Shown here piece after piece: positions 47,620-59,675 of a stretch of 64,000 nt of DNA. A model generated the notes under the pieces. The model saw nothing but the letters and a program-made list of their open reading frames with translations, had not been told where the DNA came from and did not search any database. Source of the stretch: Gloeophyllum trabeum ATCC 11539. Its lineage: Eukaryota; Basidiomycota; Agaricomycetes; Gloeophyllales; Gloeophyllaceae. The translations under genes were made by a program, and so were the position numbers. Positions within the stretch are counted from its first letter, which is position 1; every line of letters begins with the position of its first letter. Where the stretch lies: assembly GCF_000344685.1 (NCBI RefSeq), contig NW_006920413.1, forward strand, positions 2,137,002 to 2,201,001, in the 5' to 3' direction.

Positions 47620-50600
47620 TCAACTTGCTGCTGATGACCAGGACGCCCCTGGTGGCCGCGTATTGCTGGCCTCTGGCGACCCTATCTGGAGGAAGGACAG
47701 CACCAAGGGTATAGAGCTATTCTTCTGACATAAAAATGTCAATTCCTGGCCAGACCACAGTCGGCATCGTGGCTGAACGTTAACGGCCGTCCCGTCATCA
47801 TCCTCTGTATCTTGTTCTGCTCCGCTGCTCTCATTACTGAGCTCAACCTCCAGTTTGCCCGCTCCATACTTGTGGTAGATCTGGCTTCGGGATTTTGACC
47901 GAGCATGAGAATAGAGACTGCGCCTGGCATTTTGTGCGCGCCCAGGGCTCAAACCGCCATTGGATGCGTGCTGGGGTGAAGACGAGGGCACGAACTTCTG
48001 CAAAGCTTTATCAACGCTGGAAGCAGAGGGATGGAAGGGTGAGTCAGATGGTCCTATCAAGGTCTCCTGAAGCACGCGGAAAGCAACGCTCTCGGCAGAC
48101 CTGTGGAATCTGGAAGGACCCGCCGCCTCAGAATTACTCTGCGCAGCTTGTCGTGCCACCTCGATATGATGTTTCAATGACGAAACCCATTGATGCCGCC
48201 AGACGGGGTCCTCAACGCTGAACATGTACTTTCGCTTCTCTCTTTCGTGATTGAGGAATGCGATTTGAAATGTATTCCGCATGAAGGCTCGCTCTACCAT
48301 CACGGTACTGCTGAGTGGCAGGCCCCAGTACATGAGCGCGTTCGGTCCAGAGCGGCACATGATGATAGTTTTGGGGCCGAGAGAGGTGCCAGTAACCCGG
48401 AAGGAGGCCTCGGACAGCTTCGAGAAATTCAAGACTGGAGGATCAAAGATGAGATCTTGACCATAGAGCTGGATCTGCAGTTGCGGGTCGGGTTGCGGTA
48501 TCCGGACGATGATAGGCTCCGATTGTACCCGGTACGTCAAGCGGGATGGAAGAGGACGTTTGGTAGAGATAGGAAGGTCTGGCTGGTTCAAGGAAGGGTT
48601 TCTTGCCTGGGAAAGCCTCTCACGTCGTATGGAAGAATATATTCTCTCCAGCAGATCCTCAGGGACCAAGCCTCTTGCGCGTTTGAAGGCATCCATAAAG
48701 TCACGGCTAGTCACATTCCTGCGTGAATATGTGGTGACGCCTACTTCCTGGGCGATCCCACCGTGGAGAACGTCATTTAGTTGCACAATGGCCCTCACGA
48801 GACGAATCGCTAGGTCCCTATCGTAAGCCACGATGCCAGCGTTCGCCTCATACCATCGACTAGCAAACGCGTCCAAGAGGTACTCGACCTGAGACGGTCT
48901 GGACGGTAAGTGGATCGACATCAAGAATGCACGCAACGCCTTGTCCACTCGGAGGCCGGCAAAGCCGAAACAGTCAACATAGGCCTTCAGAATCAGCTTG
49001 GATGACCGCTGGGACAAGTAGTCACCCAAACGGGCTCTGTCCAGATCTAAGGTTCTGAATAGCAACTGACCCAGCGCTATGGAGTCCTCGTGGGTCCCAA
49101 GCTTCTCGAACAGGGAGGCGACAGCTTGATACGGGTCTTTACCAAACTGCGGAACGAAAGACTTTATGATGGGGTGCTTTGGCTGTGCAGCATCGTAGGT
49201 ACCTCGAAGTGGTGGATCGTCACGTTCCGGAGTAAACTGAAGCCGATGCAGCTGCACGACACTCTTGACAATGAATTTCCTGTCCAAGGCCGACGTAGCC
49301 ATCGGATCCCCTAGCACGTCGCGATCAGGTAAGATGGGCTTGGCGATGACGAGGATATCATTGAAGAGGAACAGGAATCGGTCTTTGACCGTGTTAGAGT
49401 TCGCTACTTGCAAGACAGCAGAGGACTGTATGAGTTTGCGAGGTGGCTCGTCGGTCACATTAGCCCACATCGGGCTCCTGGGGCCGCGGGCTAGCATCTC
49501 ATCCAGGCGTTCCAGTACAACCGCGCCTTGAGAATTGAATTCCTCCCGTGGACTAGAGGGCGTGTTAGAGGACAGGCCGGAAGATGACTCCGAGGTAGAA
49601 CGAGTAGGGTACTCGTCAACGGACGAAAACGGCTCAGGAGTGGTAGATGGTGGATCAGGCGGAGAGGAGACAGATTGCATGTCCGACAAGGTAGAAAGAA
49701 CTTGTGCAGCTCGACTAGTGCCGTTCATTCCCGAAGACATTTTCGAAGGATCGGTCAACAGAGGTCGGACGTTGGGGGACATCTGGCCAGTCTCCACAGC
49801 CCGACCTTGAAGAGTGCTCGTATTGCTGTCCGTTCGAGACTGTCCTAGCTCCTCCAGATCAGATGCGAACTCGTTATCCCTGCGGCCGCGAAGTAGATCA
49901 GACAAAGACGGCTTCTTGTTCGCTCCAGCCGACCTCGGCTCGAACGCGGGCGGAGAATATTGCTGCGAGTTGGGTGACAGGGGTGTCGATGGTTGGGAAG
50001 AGAACACCAGCTTGTCCTTGAGCCACTTCTTCACGCCTTCTCTAGTAGTCGGCAGTTTACTGGTAGAACCGCTAGCCTGATGCGTCAAGGTCCCCGCGGG
50101 CAAAGTCTTGAAGTACTCGTAATTAGATGAGGAGGAAGGGGCTTGGGAGATGGGAGGTGACGCAAGGGTGTTAAACTTGGATAGCAAGCGAGAGTCAGAC
50201 GCCTGGTGGGATAACTTGCGATCCCTTCCGGGCACTGGGGAGCGGGCAGGCTGTGTAGAAGAACTGGAAGATGAGGGAGTGATCTGGTCAACGGAGAGAC
50301 CCTGACTGAAGGACGGCGAGATTATATCGGGAGAAGACGCGGATGCAGACATTCCTCTGGCCCTATTTCTCTCTTCCTCGAGTTTCTTCATGCCAGGGAA
50401 TGGGAACAACTTCGCGTCCTGGTACTTTGCAAGATCTGCCGAAGATGCGGGAGGAACGGGAGAAACGCCATTACGCGGAGGTGGCTGTGGAGCGAGGGAC
50501 AAGAAAGACGCAGATGCGGAGGGCGACTGCATTAACGCGGGCGGCTGCGCCTGTTGGATGGCGAAGATACTATTCTCGCCCTTATCTAACCTTGCACTCG

Positions 50601-52908
50601 TCTGGCTGGCACCGCTCTCGCGACTAACACTGGAATCGGTATGGTCTCTTCTATTTTCTCGCGTGCTGACGCTGTTGGTGCGAGACCGTCGACCATTCTG
50701 GGAGTTGGTTCTCGTGAAAGGCCGCTTGAACTTATCCCACATACCGCCGTCAGCTGACCGCTTCGACGTGACATGCGATTCTCCCAGCCCACTCAAGTCA
50801 ATATGGGGTGTCGGGGTGTCCGGTAGCTCTTTTTGAAGGTGGGGGAAGCCAGGAAGGAGAGAACGAGGAGAGTAGGTAGGGGACGAGGTCAGGTCATCGC
50901 TGATAGGGTGCGCGAGGGATGATGATGGCAACTTCAAAGGAGCTGTGGCAGGGGGAGACGGAGGGATGTAGGACGGCGTAGGCTCGGCTGACGTGTCTGT
51001 TTCGACAATCAACTCTCTGGAGCCTGTTGAATTGCGGTAACCCATGTCTGGCGGGGAAGACCTGCCATCCGGATGTTCCCGCAGATCAATCTCCCGGTCC
51101 TTGTCTTCGTCGTCCTCATCATGGATTGGTATCCGGGATTCAGGTACTGATGCCACACCGTGAATATACGAATAGGTTGGGTAGCAATAAGGCGCGACTC
51201 ACCTGGTTCGGCTGCCCAACTAATTTCCCGTTCGTAAATGTCAGTGTACGGGAGCGATTCAGAGACTTCACCATTTCGGATCAGGTTGATTACTGCAGTG
51301 ACAGGAGATGTCGGACTTACTTGAATGCGGGACCCAGCTGAGCTCTCGGTCATTGGTGACTCTGTTAGTCCACATACTTCCGCCCATATCAGGCTCATAC
51401 AGCACCTCCTCATCTTCATCATCCCGAGAGTCGTCATGCGACACCTTCTCCCTCAGCGGTGTGCTGAACGGGCTACTGGGGAACACATCCGCGCCCATCG
51501 CCGTCTTACCAGATAGAAACACGGGCACACCAACAGCACCTTCTGACGATACAGTTGATGGCGCGTCTGATGTATGTGCCATACGAACGCCTCCCTGCGA
51601 CCGCCGGGGCGTCGTAGGCAGCCCCATAAAAGCTGGCCTGGGCGGGGGAAAGTGATCGTCTTCGTCTTCCACAACCACGCTACGCCGCGGCCTGGTCTGC
51701 TGGACTGGTGTCTTCACTTCCGCTGTCGGTGTATGCGCATCAGCCTCCTGCTCGAGGTCGGGTGCAGCTCTCGGTAAGTCTGGGGTGCGAGCGGAGCGGG
51801 ACGAGGGAGGTCGTGGTGGGTCGGGTACGCTATCCACCGAAGCCGGGGCAAGGGATGGAAGCGGCGTTGACGGCGTATTGGGAGTAGTCGAAGACAGATC
51901 CCTGTCGTCTACAACGGCGGAGGCACGCGACGCACTCCTGCGTCTTGACCGGCGTTTCGTTCGTCGTCCGGGTGACGGGGGGACTGGAGCTTCCTCGCCA
52001 CCGCTGGTCAGCTCCGCATCCGTCTTTTCCAGTCGTCCCCCGATGACATTTAGCATGGCCCGGCGGGCAGCCGATCGGTCCCCGCCAACACCTGTCACTG
52101 TGTTATTTCTCCCTAAGCTTCCGTAACGTCCGGCCGACAAGGGTGGTGTGGGGGACGGAGATATGTAGGGTTCCAGCGGTTCCTTGCCCCCCGTAAGCTT
52201 GTGCATAGCCAACATCCTGTTCGTACTATTGGATCTAAAAAGACCCTGTCGGATGGCCTCAAGCGACGGTAGTGGGGTAGACGGAGAGCTTCCGGGATAC
52301 ATGAAGGGGGAGTCGGGAGATCGCAGGGCTTGCACAGCTTGCAGTTGCGCAAAGTGGGACGGGATAGGAGATACAAGCTGTGGGGGAACGATGAAAGGTG
52401 TATGTGGGCGGCCCTCATCAGCGGAAGACTCGTTGGCGTACAGTGCCGCACTATTCGGGACGGGGGAAGGAGAAGCGAGAGCTCTGGACTTGCCCTTCAA
52501 GTCCTTCGAATTTCTTGACCGCGAACGTGACCTAGAGCGTCGTTTCTTCTTCGCAGGGGAGGGTTCGGGCTCGGGTTCAGGTCCCACGTCTGCCTCAGCC
52601 TCGGGATCGACGTCCGCTTCCGCTTCCGGCGCTCCTGGCTGGTCCTGCTCATCGGGTTCCCCGTCCGGCGCTGCGGACTGTGGCGGCGGATCCGTAACAG
52701 GCGTATCAGCCTGCACAGCGAGTTCTCCGTCTTCGGCTGCAGCACCCCCCTCCTCCTTCTGCTCCTCCGCCTGCACCTTCTCCCCCTCGCTGACTGCTTC
52801 GACGTGCATGGGCGGGCGCCTGCCGTCCTTCATCCGGGGCAGCGACGCAGCCCGCTTAAGTTTGGCGATCGCGACGGCGCGCTGTTCGGCTGCTCTTGAC
52901 TGGTCCAT
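47620..52908 (-). CDS. Large Sec7-PH protein (divergent Arf-GEF family)
   Basis: Three exons give about 1,700 residues. Exon 1 (start 52908, MDQSRAAEQRAVAIAKLKRA) is disordered, Ser/Pro-rich with basic SRSRSRSRNS. It ends DRELSWVPHS and joins by a probable 55-nt intron (CTGAT branch) to a short exon (SLPYTDIYEREISWAAEP), then to the huge last exon. That exon has a PH-like segment (VKDRFLFLFNDILVIAKPIL). Next is a Sec7 domain (LGTHEDSIALGQLLFRTL, KLILKAYVDCFGFAGLRVDK, LRAFLMSIHLPSRPSQVEYL, IVQLNDVLHGG). A second PH domain (MFSVEDPVWRHQWVSSLKHH) and a basic tail follow. Sec7 domains exchange GDP for GTP on Arf GTPases at Golgi or plasma membrane. The 'glutamic finger' position is Arg here (codon at 48898-48900), so normal exchange activity is doubtful. 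Confidence 0.88.
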
Positions 52909-53998
52909 GTTCGCGTCCTACTCCCGATACTGGCAATGTGAAGGGCCTGTGCACCCTGCATAAATTTCGGAGCGGTAAATTGCTGACCTCCCGCAACTCC
53001 CGCAGTTCGGGGTGTACTCCCCGGATAAGGCGACGTCTGCAACATGTCAGAAACTGCGAGATACGACGGCAAACGAGCTGCAAACGACGTACAACTGGGC
53101 TCGAGGAATGGACGGCCACGATGTGAAAGGTAGTATAACGACGGTCAACGGGGCCAACCTTGAATGCTATAAGAGCGCCCACGTGGGCGCGTCCGTAAAT
53201 GGCAATGGGCTTCGAACTGGCCCTCGAGGGACTTCACGCCAATCACGGGTTGGTGAACGCCTCGCTTGCGCCTCGAGGATATGTGATGCTCTCTCTCTAC
53301 TCTATACATCGTAGCGTGAGTCTACAGCGTGCTCTGATATACGCCCCTAAATAGCGGGGCAGTGTCTACAACGACCGTGCCATGCCTTTGCGAGCTATCT
53401 CTGTTTGCCTGCTCTGCTGCGAATATGGGAGTCTGGGGGAGTGTGCTACGATGTCGACAACGGTGCCTGCTGGGATATGACCGAACCTTCAACTGCTAAC
53501 TACGCAAGAGGCGCATCTCGAGGCTCTGACCCCAGGGCTCGATCGTTTCCGAAACTTTCGTGAACCTACAATCCTAAACGAGAACGGGCAAGCTTACCCT
53601 TGCATGTGGTCTGAGCTCTAAAACTGCTATCTGTGGCCTCATCGTGTGGCGCTCAGGGCGTATTCAGGCCTCTCTCCGTTCGTCCGCGGGTTCTAAGCAG
53701 AGATCCTTGGAGATTGGCCGGCCTACGAGTCATTCAGAAGCCCGGAAGCTTTCATACAACGCTACTCGAAGTTTCCGCGCGTATGATGACTTGCCTGCCC
53801 TCGAGGAGCCGATTTGCTGGTATTTATCCCAGGAACTAGAAGAGTTGTTCTTGCGTTCATGTATGGGCACTGTTCTATCGTCCTGTCCCTTTGCGCGTGC
53901 AATATGACCGGCCCTTTCATAAAACCAGTATGAATAATTCATCCATGCGAGTCTACTCTCACTCTATCTAATAACACGTCATGCGCTGGTACCTGCCA
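52909..53998. other. Intergenic between Sec7-PH and flavin reductase genes
   Basis: Contains the promoter of the Sec7-PH gene. A plus frame at 53644-53907 includes the protein-like stretch DDLPALEEPICWYLSQELEE, but it has no start context or splice support, so I do not call it a gene. Confidence 0.4.
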
Positions 53999-55215
53999 TC
54001 ATGCCTTCCCATTGACTTGACTAGTCAGCCCTTCTACGGCGTCCGCGATGTCCTTCCACGCCGGTCTGGACAGTTCGAAGCCATCACCCAGCCTGGCGTA
54101 CGTCTGCCCACCGAACCGGGCAACAGGCCGAAGCTTCTCCGGATCGACGGTGTTGCCCCCTTCAGCGAGCACTGCGTTTCGAATATGCACTCTCTTGATG
54201 AGCCCCAGGATGAATGAGTTGGTCACCAGATCGGACCCTGGCGGACAGATGTCCTGGAAGTGGAAAAGCTTGAGGGGGGCACTGTCAGCTCGCGGAAGGT
54301 GCGAAGAATCAGATAGTTACCTCGCACTCCAAGCTGACAGCGCTCTCCTTCACCCGGGGCGGCTTCACAATGTCCTATATCCAGCCGAATTAGATCTAAT
54401 TCATTGATGGAACACAGCTAGGCATGGAACTCACGCTAGGCACCCTCGTCAATCCGCTTAGGATCCATTCGTCGATCTCCGGCGGCGCATCTACAGAACA
54501 GACATTGGCAGCTTCGATCCACGGCTCACTGATGATGTTGACCGTGAATTCCTTCGTCGCCTTGATGTTATCTCTGGTGTCTTTCGGCTTCACTTGCGGC
54601 AGGGTGAAGGCGATGCTGATTAGCGGTGGGTTATCTGCAACCTAATTCACCTTAAGCACGCGTGTCCTGGATTCGGTCCGGAGCCCTACTGACCATTGAA
54701 AAGTAGCTGAAATAGGTATCAATGTGAAATATCTCAGTAGATAGATGCACTGTCTCTTACCTGAAGGGAGCAAGGTTTGGGACGCCGTCCGCTGACAGGG
54801 AAGATACGAACGCGATCGGGCGTGGTCCAATCGCGCTCGTCAGCAACTTGTATCTGTCCCTGCACATACACGGCCCGCTCCATCTATTCCTCGCATTCAA
54901 GGTACGCAGAACTCACCGCGACGGCGTCTTATCCATGTCCCAAGTCTTCCAGCCCTTCTGCTCGTCTTTCTTCCACTGTTCTGCCTGCGGGTTCGTGGCC
55001 TGCAGACCATCGCCGAGCTTCCACGCCGGATTCGGGGACTCCGTGTACTTGAACGACGCCGTCGCGTCGAAGGGTGGGCGGGAAGACATCGTTCGTCGAG
55101 AGGCTTTTGGACTTGCACTTGTTAAGCGGCTGCAGAGCGCCCTTTCCACTAAGCTATTTGAGCGCAGTTGTTTCCCAATAGGGGTCCGAAAGCTTGAGAT
55201 GGATGAGTAAACCAT
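53999..55215 (-). CDS. Flavin reductase-like (DIM6/NTAB) protein
   Basis: About six exons. Core motifs: SAIGPRPIAFVSSLSADG, then VPNLAPFSYFSM, VADNPPLISIAFTLPQ, TRDNIKATKEFTVNII and CSVDAPPEIDEWILSGL. Further on are KESAVSLECELYHFQD and LVTNSFILGLIKRVHIRNAV. These are the FMN-binding split-barrel features of the flavin-reductase-like family (RPIAFVSS and TRDNI loops bind FMN phosphate and ring). The long form starts at 55215 (MVYSSISSFRTPIGKQLRSN), which looks like a mitochondrial presequence. A second ATG at 55089 (MSSRPPFDATASFKYTES) gives the usual cytosolic form. Members reduce flavin with NAD(P)H, or act as oxygenase partners in aromatic breakdown. It is divergent from the Fe-ADH gene, with 574 nt between the starts at 55215 and 55790. 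Confidence 0.87.
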
Positions 55216-55789
55216 GGCAAAGTGGATGACAGCGCGCTGGGAAACGGTGTGAAATTGCGTCTTGAGCTATCTTGAACACTGACGAGCGGTGCAACGGGGT
55301 ACGTACATTCAACCTTCACCTCGTTCGGCGACGGTGATTCCAAAGTAGAAGAGGTCCAGCGGAGTCAGGGTGCAGGTCAGTACGGTGCACCCCGCTCGTA
55401 CTCGTGATGCCCAGCTTATGTTGATTATTTCACCCCCGCATCATAAGTTTACCCTATGAAAGGTGAACGCCCAAATAGCATAGTCGCATTCGCATTTCCC
55501 ATGTCTTTGCATGGGCGAACAAATGAGAGCGTCGATTTGCCACAAGTAGAGACATATACAGTCTAAGAGATTGATGATTGGCGTTGGCTGCGAAGAGGTT
55601 GGTCGTCTTGAATGTGTCCGACCGTCCGAAGTGACGCCGGCCAAGTTGGTACGATTCACGCGTCGAAGTCCAAGTCCACAGTGCAGGCTTGCCCGAGGAT
55701 GACACACACAATTGGTAAACCGGAACGGTCGATGCGAGAGCGCCGCACTACATTCCGACCCGCATCCCCTTCCTTCCTTTCTTGAGACC
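55216..55789. promoter_or_regulatory. Shared divergent promoter region
   Basis: 574 nt between two outward-facing starts. No strong TATA or operator was identified by eye. The minus frame 55441-55830 is chance. Confidence 0.4.
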
Positions 55790-57344
55790 ATGTCTGCGTT
55801 AGATTCTACCCAGCATGACTCTACGAACATCAGAGGGTTTTATGCCTACACTGATACCCTGAAGGGTGTCTTCTACGGTCCGGGATCGGTGAATACCGCC
55901 CTGCCGAAGCTCCTGGACACTCTGAATGGCACGAAAGCGCTGATTGTCACCGGGAAGTCTTTGCACGACAAGGTACGCCCCTAGGGATTCCTCCGGACTT
56001 CCTGTGCTCATATGATCACTGACCTAGACGGATGTAGTCAAGAAGGTAGAGAATGTCCTTCGTGAGCGCGGGGCCTACGGAACGACCTTCTGGGAGATCG
56101 GAGAGCACGCTCCTGTCGCAGGCATCCGCAAGTGCATCCAGGCACTCAAGGAGTGCGGCGCAGACATTGTTGTCTCTGTCGGAGGCGGGTCTCCCGTTGA
56201 CGCCGCCAAAGCGGTCATCTACTTTCTGCAGAAGGATAGCGGCGGTTCTTTCCTACCCCATGTAGCCATTCCGACTACGCTCAGTGCCGCTGAGTATACG
56301 GTATTGTTTCCTTTCTACTCGCACGATTGGAGCATGCTGAAGTACCGATGATTAGATAGGCGCGGGCTACACAGAAGACAACGGGCACAAGGTCGCAGTC
56401 AGCGACCAGAGACTGGCTCCTGCCGGAATTATCCTGGACGCTGAGTTAACTCTCGCTACTCCGGAACGGCTATGGTACAAACATCCACATCTACTCAAGA
56501 GTTATGTAGATTAACGAGGCTTTTAGGCTGTCCACGGGTATGCGTGCCATGGACCACGCAGTAGGTAAGGTCATATCAGAGCACCTTGGTCTTCATCATT
56601 AATTCACTTCCGTGGCAATGCAGAGAATCTGTACAGGCCGCTGGTGATACCGCCCATGAAAGTGTTATGTTACCAGGCTTTGGCCGACCTTTTCAAATAC
56701 CTACCACTGTCCAAGGCCGATCCCAGCAACCTTGTGTACAGACAGAAATTGCAGGTCGCCTCGTGGATGAGTCTCTGGCCCGTAAAGTTTGAGAAGTACA
56801 GGTGCGCAGAATTATTGACCGGTCTATTAGAAACCGGCGCCGATACTACGTAGTGCTTTGGGCATATCTCATGCTTTAGGACATAAGCTGGGTGCAAGAT
56901 ATCATATCCCACACGGGATCACCTCTGTAAGTCTGCGATCACTGTTGCGCGTGCTATGCTCAGCTTTACTTACTTCTGGCAGTGTCTAACCTTGGCGCCC
57001 ACCGTCGCCCTGAAGGCCGAAACGGCGTCGCAGGAGGATAAGGAATGGTTAGCTGGAGCGCTGTTCCACCTCCGTCAGCCTTCCACAGGCTCGGTCGAAG
57101 GCGATGTGCTCCAGCTGTCGAAGATCATCGACAAGTGAGTGGCAAGCCATACTCTCCCCTCAGATAAAATCCATAACTGGGAATCTCTTTTAGGCTTGTC
57201 GTGGACCTCGGTCTGAAGAGCACCCTTGCTCAATATAAGGTGCCCAGGGAAGATCTTCCTGACATCGCAGAGCGGGCTATGGATGGGAGGAGTGATCCCA
57301 CCTTCCCCAAGGTAGTCCAGTTATTGGAAGGGATCTATGAGTAA
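55790..57344 (+). CDS. Iron-containing alcohol dehydrogenase (maleylacetate reductase-like)
   Basis: Eight or so exons. N-terminal part: GVFYGPGSVNTALPKLLDTL and KALIVTGKSLHDK. The dinucleotide-binding motif VSVGGGSPVDAAKAVI is followed by HVAIPTTLSAAEYT. The metal site contributes His from MDHAVENLYRP, from GISHALGHKLGARYHIPHG and the preceding Asp region. The C-terminus is LKSTLAQYKVPREDLPDIAE and KVVQLLEGIYE. This is the group III Fe-ADH fold. The position of the PTTLSAAEYT segment and the SHALGH motif resemble maleylacetate reductases and related short iron ADHs of fungi. Possible reactions are maleylacetate to 3-oxoadipate, or reduction of another small carbonyl. Location cytosolic by lack of a targeting signal. 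The divergent flavin reductase neighbour would fit aromatic catabolism. Confidence 0.9.
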
Positions 57345-57428
57345 AGGCGCACATACGCATGACAAAACCAAGCTCGCAGCATCGTTGGTCACTTTACTGT
57401 GTTGCCTCCCATGATTGTAGAAATATTA

Positions 57429-57701
57429 CTACTCTACACCGACTCGTGCTGCGTTGATAACGCAGGCGGCTAATGGGCCGAGACCAATCGTCATCGATCC
57501 ATCGCTCGCCAGAGTTGCGTTGGGGTTGCGGGACAGGAATGGCGGCATCGGCGCCCCCGCCGTCGAGCACGGCGTCTCTGAGTAGTACCCTGCGCAGAGG
57601 ACATAGGTCGTCTTCGCTTGCATCCGTTTCGTCCTGTCTTTGTGCATCAACGGTACCGCCCCAGTCCTGACCGACGCCAATTCTGTCGGTCCCGCCACCA
57701 T
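57429..57701 (-). CDS. Possible small ORF between Fe-ADH and CDF genes
   Basis: A 90-codon minus frame with protein-like composition (TTYVLCAGYYSETPCSTAGA, LSRNPNATLASDGSMTIGLG, PLAACVINAARVGVE). It begins with two alternative Met codons and could be the last exon or a remnant of a larger gene cut by the CDF 5' region. No family is recognised. Confidence 0.28.
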   Translation of the reverse strand: MVAGPTELASVRTGAVPLMHKDRTKRMQAKTTYVLCAGYYSETPCSTAGAPMPPFLSRNPNATLASDGSMTIGLGPLAACVINAARVGVE

Positions 57702-57740
57702 CTTCCCAGCGAACGTGGTCCTGTATACATAGCATCATAT

Positions 57741-59385
57741 ATGCTCGGATGTCGGCGTGTGCCCCAGGTCAGCCGCAAGTGCAAGCCCGCAGTTCATTCC
57801 TTGGCCAAAGTATTTCCTAGGCGACATCTCACGTATCAGGCCGCCGGGGTCTCTCTTCTCTTCTGGACCGGCCCACTATATACGCCCCGCAGCCAGCTGG
57901 AAGGCTGTTTGCATTCACCAACATCCCTGTTTGTGAAGTATCTAAGCCCTAGGATTATGGCCACGCGGAGATCGCATACAACCCAGAGTAAGGGGAAGGT
58001 GCCGGAGCACCATGACCACGACCATGAACATGAGCACGAGCACGAGCATGGGCATGAACACGAAGCAGGCCATAAACATTCTCATTCCATATTCAGTACG
58101 CATACGCATTCAATAGAAGAGCGGGGGCAGGGCGCGGAGCGGATCATGCAGGCTCTGAAAGGCGGAGGTACGTGATCGTTGTATGTCCATCTGCTACGTG
58201 GTACGCGTCATTCGAGGCTGAACGCGTTTGTGCAGGAGATCGCGGGAGCCAAATCACTCTCGTAGGACTCTTCTCCAATGTCGCACTGACGGCGTCGAAA
58301 GGAGCGGCGGGATGGTTCATGAACTCCGCTTCCCTCCTAGCAGAGGCGGGCCATTCACTGAGTGGTGCGTGCGCCCCCTGACGCGTCCAGTCCGACGTGT
58401 TCACGCGTATATCAGATTTATTGGGCGACTTCGTCACCCTGTTTTGCTGGAAACTCTCCCGAAGGCCGCCATCTGAGCGATATCCCTTTGGTTTTGCGAA
58501 ATTTGAGACACTGGGCACGACTATCATGTCTCTCCTTCTCATCGGAGGTGCCCTGGGGATAGGCTACCACTCGTACTACCTTCTGGTTGATGCCCTGGCG
58601 GAGACGGCTGCAGCACTTCCCCCAGGCCCTACTCAGTCGGTCCTACACAGCGTCAGGGAGGCTGCGCAGCAATTACCTATCCCGCCTGTTGGTCACGCCC
58701 ATGAACACGTCCTCGACCCGAATGCTGCATGGTTCGCAGCGCTCAGCGTGGGCGCGAAGGAATGGCTGTATCGGGCGACGAAGAAGGTCGCAGATGAGGA
58801 GAAGAGTCCTGTACTATTGGCTAATGCCGTCCACCATCGGAGCGACGCATACTCAAGCGCAGTCGCGTTAGCCGCAATCTTGGGGACTTGGTGGTTCCCT
58901 GCCCTGCCGCTAGATCCAATAGGAGGTCCGTTAGTTCATTGCTCCTCATCGTTCACAGCCAAACTGATGTTTATGTAGGCTTGCTCATATCCATCGTCAT
59001 CCTACGACAAGGAGTCCAACTCCTGGGCGGCGCATTCGGCGATCTAACCGACGCTAGTGTACCTCTGCGTTCACGGACAGCTATGCTGAAAGCACTAGAG
59101 CCCCTCCTCTCTACATACCCCAGCGATCCAGCTATCCAGAAGCAGGTCGAGCAACAGATGCTCGTAGCCATTCGCTCCCTCCGCGCCAGGCGCGCGGGTG
59201 CGCTGGTCTTCGTAGACCTGATCGCGGATGTGCCGAGGACTATGAGTGTGGCGGAGACGGCAGATCTGGAGAAGAAGATATCGAGTACGTTGAAAGAAGC
59301 GAGAAAGGAGGTCGCGGAAGTTAGAGTACGATTCAACCCCGTAGACGAGCAGTCCGCCAACGGCCATACGGATTCCAAGTCATGA
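57741..59385 (+). CDS. Cation diffusion facilitator (CDF), mitochondrial Mmt-like
   Basis: Starting at 57741 the protein begins MLGCRRVPQVSRKCKPAVHS with KVFPRRHLTY, an Arg/Lys-rich mitochondrial-type presequence. An inner ATG at 57957 (MATRRSHTTQSKGK) would skip it. A His-rich cytosolic or matrix region follows (HDHDHEHEHEHEHGHEHE). Then come the CDF spans: FSNVALTASKGAAGWFMNSA, LLAEAGHSLSDLLGDFVTLF (metal ligands H and D in HSLSD/GD), KFETLGTTIMSLLLIGGALG, LANAVHHRSDAYSSAVAL (HHRSD ligand pair) and GLLISIVILRQGVQLLGGAF. The C-terminal domain is LRARRAGALVFVDLIADV. CDF proteins exchange Zn, Fe or Mn for protons. HxxxD pairs and overall order fit Mmt1/Mmt2-type mitochondrial transporters. Three introns verified. 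Confidence 0.88.
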
Positions 59386-59675
59386 ACACTGTAACTTATT
59401 ATTCTGCATTCTCTAATGATATCTCAAGGAATCTTGTGAAGCGCACGCTGCCTCCAATACACCCCGAGGAGGCGATGGGTTAGATATCCATCTGAGGGTA
59501 TTCATTGTATAATACACGAAACGCGAGGCCGATCCACGGCGCCTTCCAACGTAACAGAACATATATATAACTTATAAGCAGTAACATATAATCTCGAAAT
59601 CCAGTCAGTTCAAGAGCATTATAGCAACACCTGCCCAATCTTACTTTATAGCGTCGCCACCAATAACTCGCCCTT
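59386..59675. other. Convergent 3' flanks
   Basis: Between the CDF gene and the DUF6534 gene end. AT-rich near 59560. Nothing further. Confidence 0.4.

Noticed and set aside
51268..51330. A 28-nt intron in the Sec7-PH gene
   Set aside because: GTAAGT to the first CTGCAG would keep frame but is shorter than usual fungal introns. A 55-nt alternative ending at GTGAAG, also in frame and with a CTGAT branch site, is preferred.
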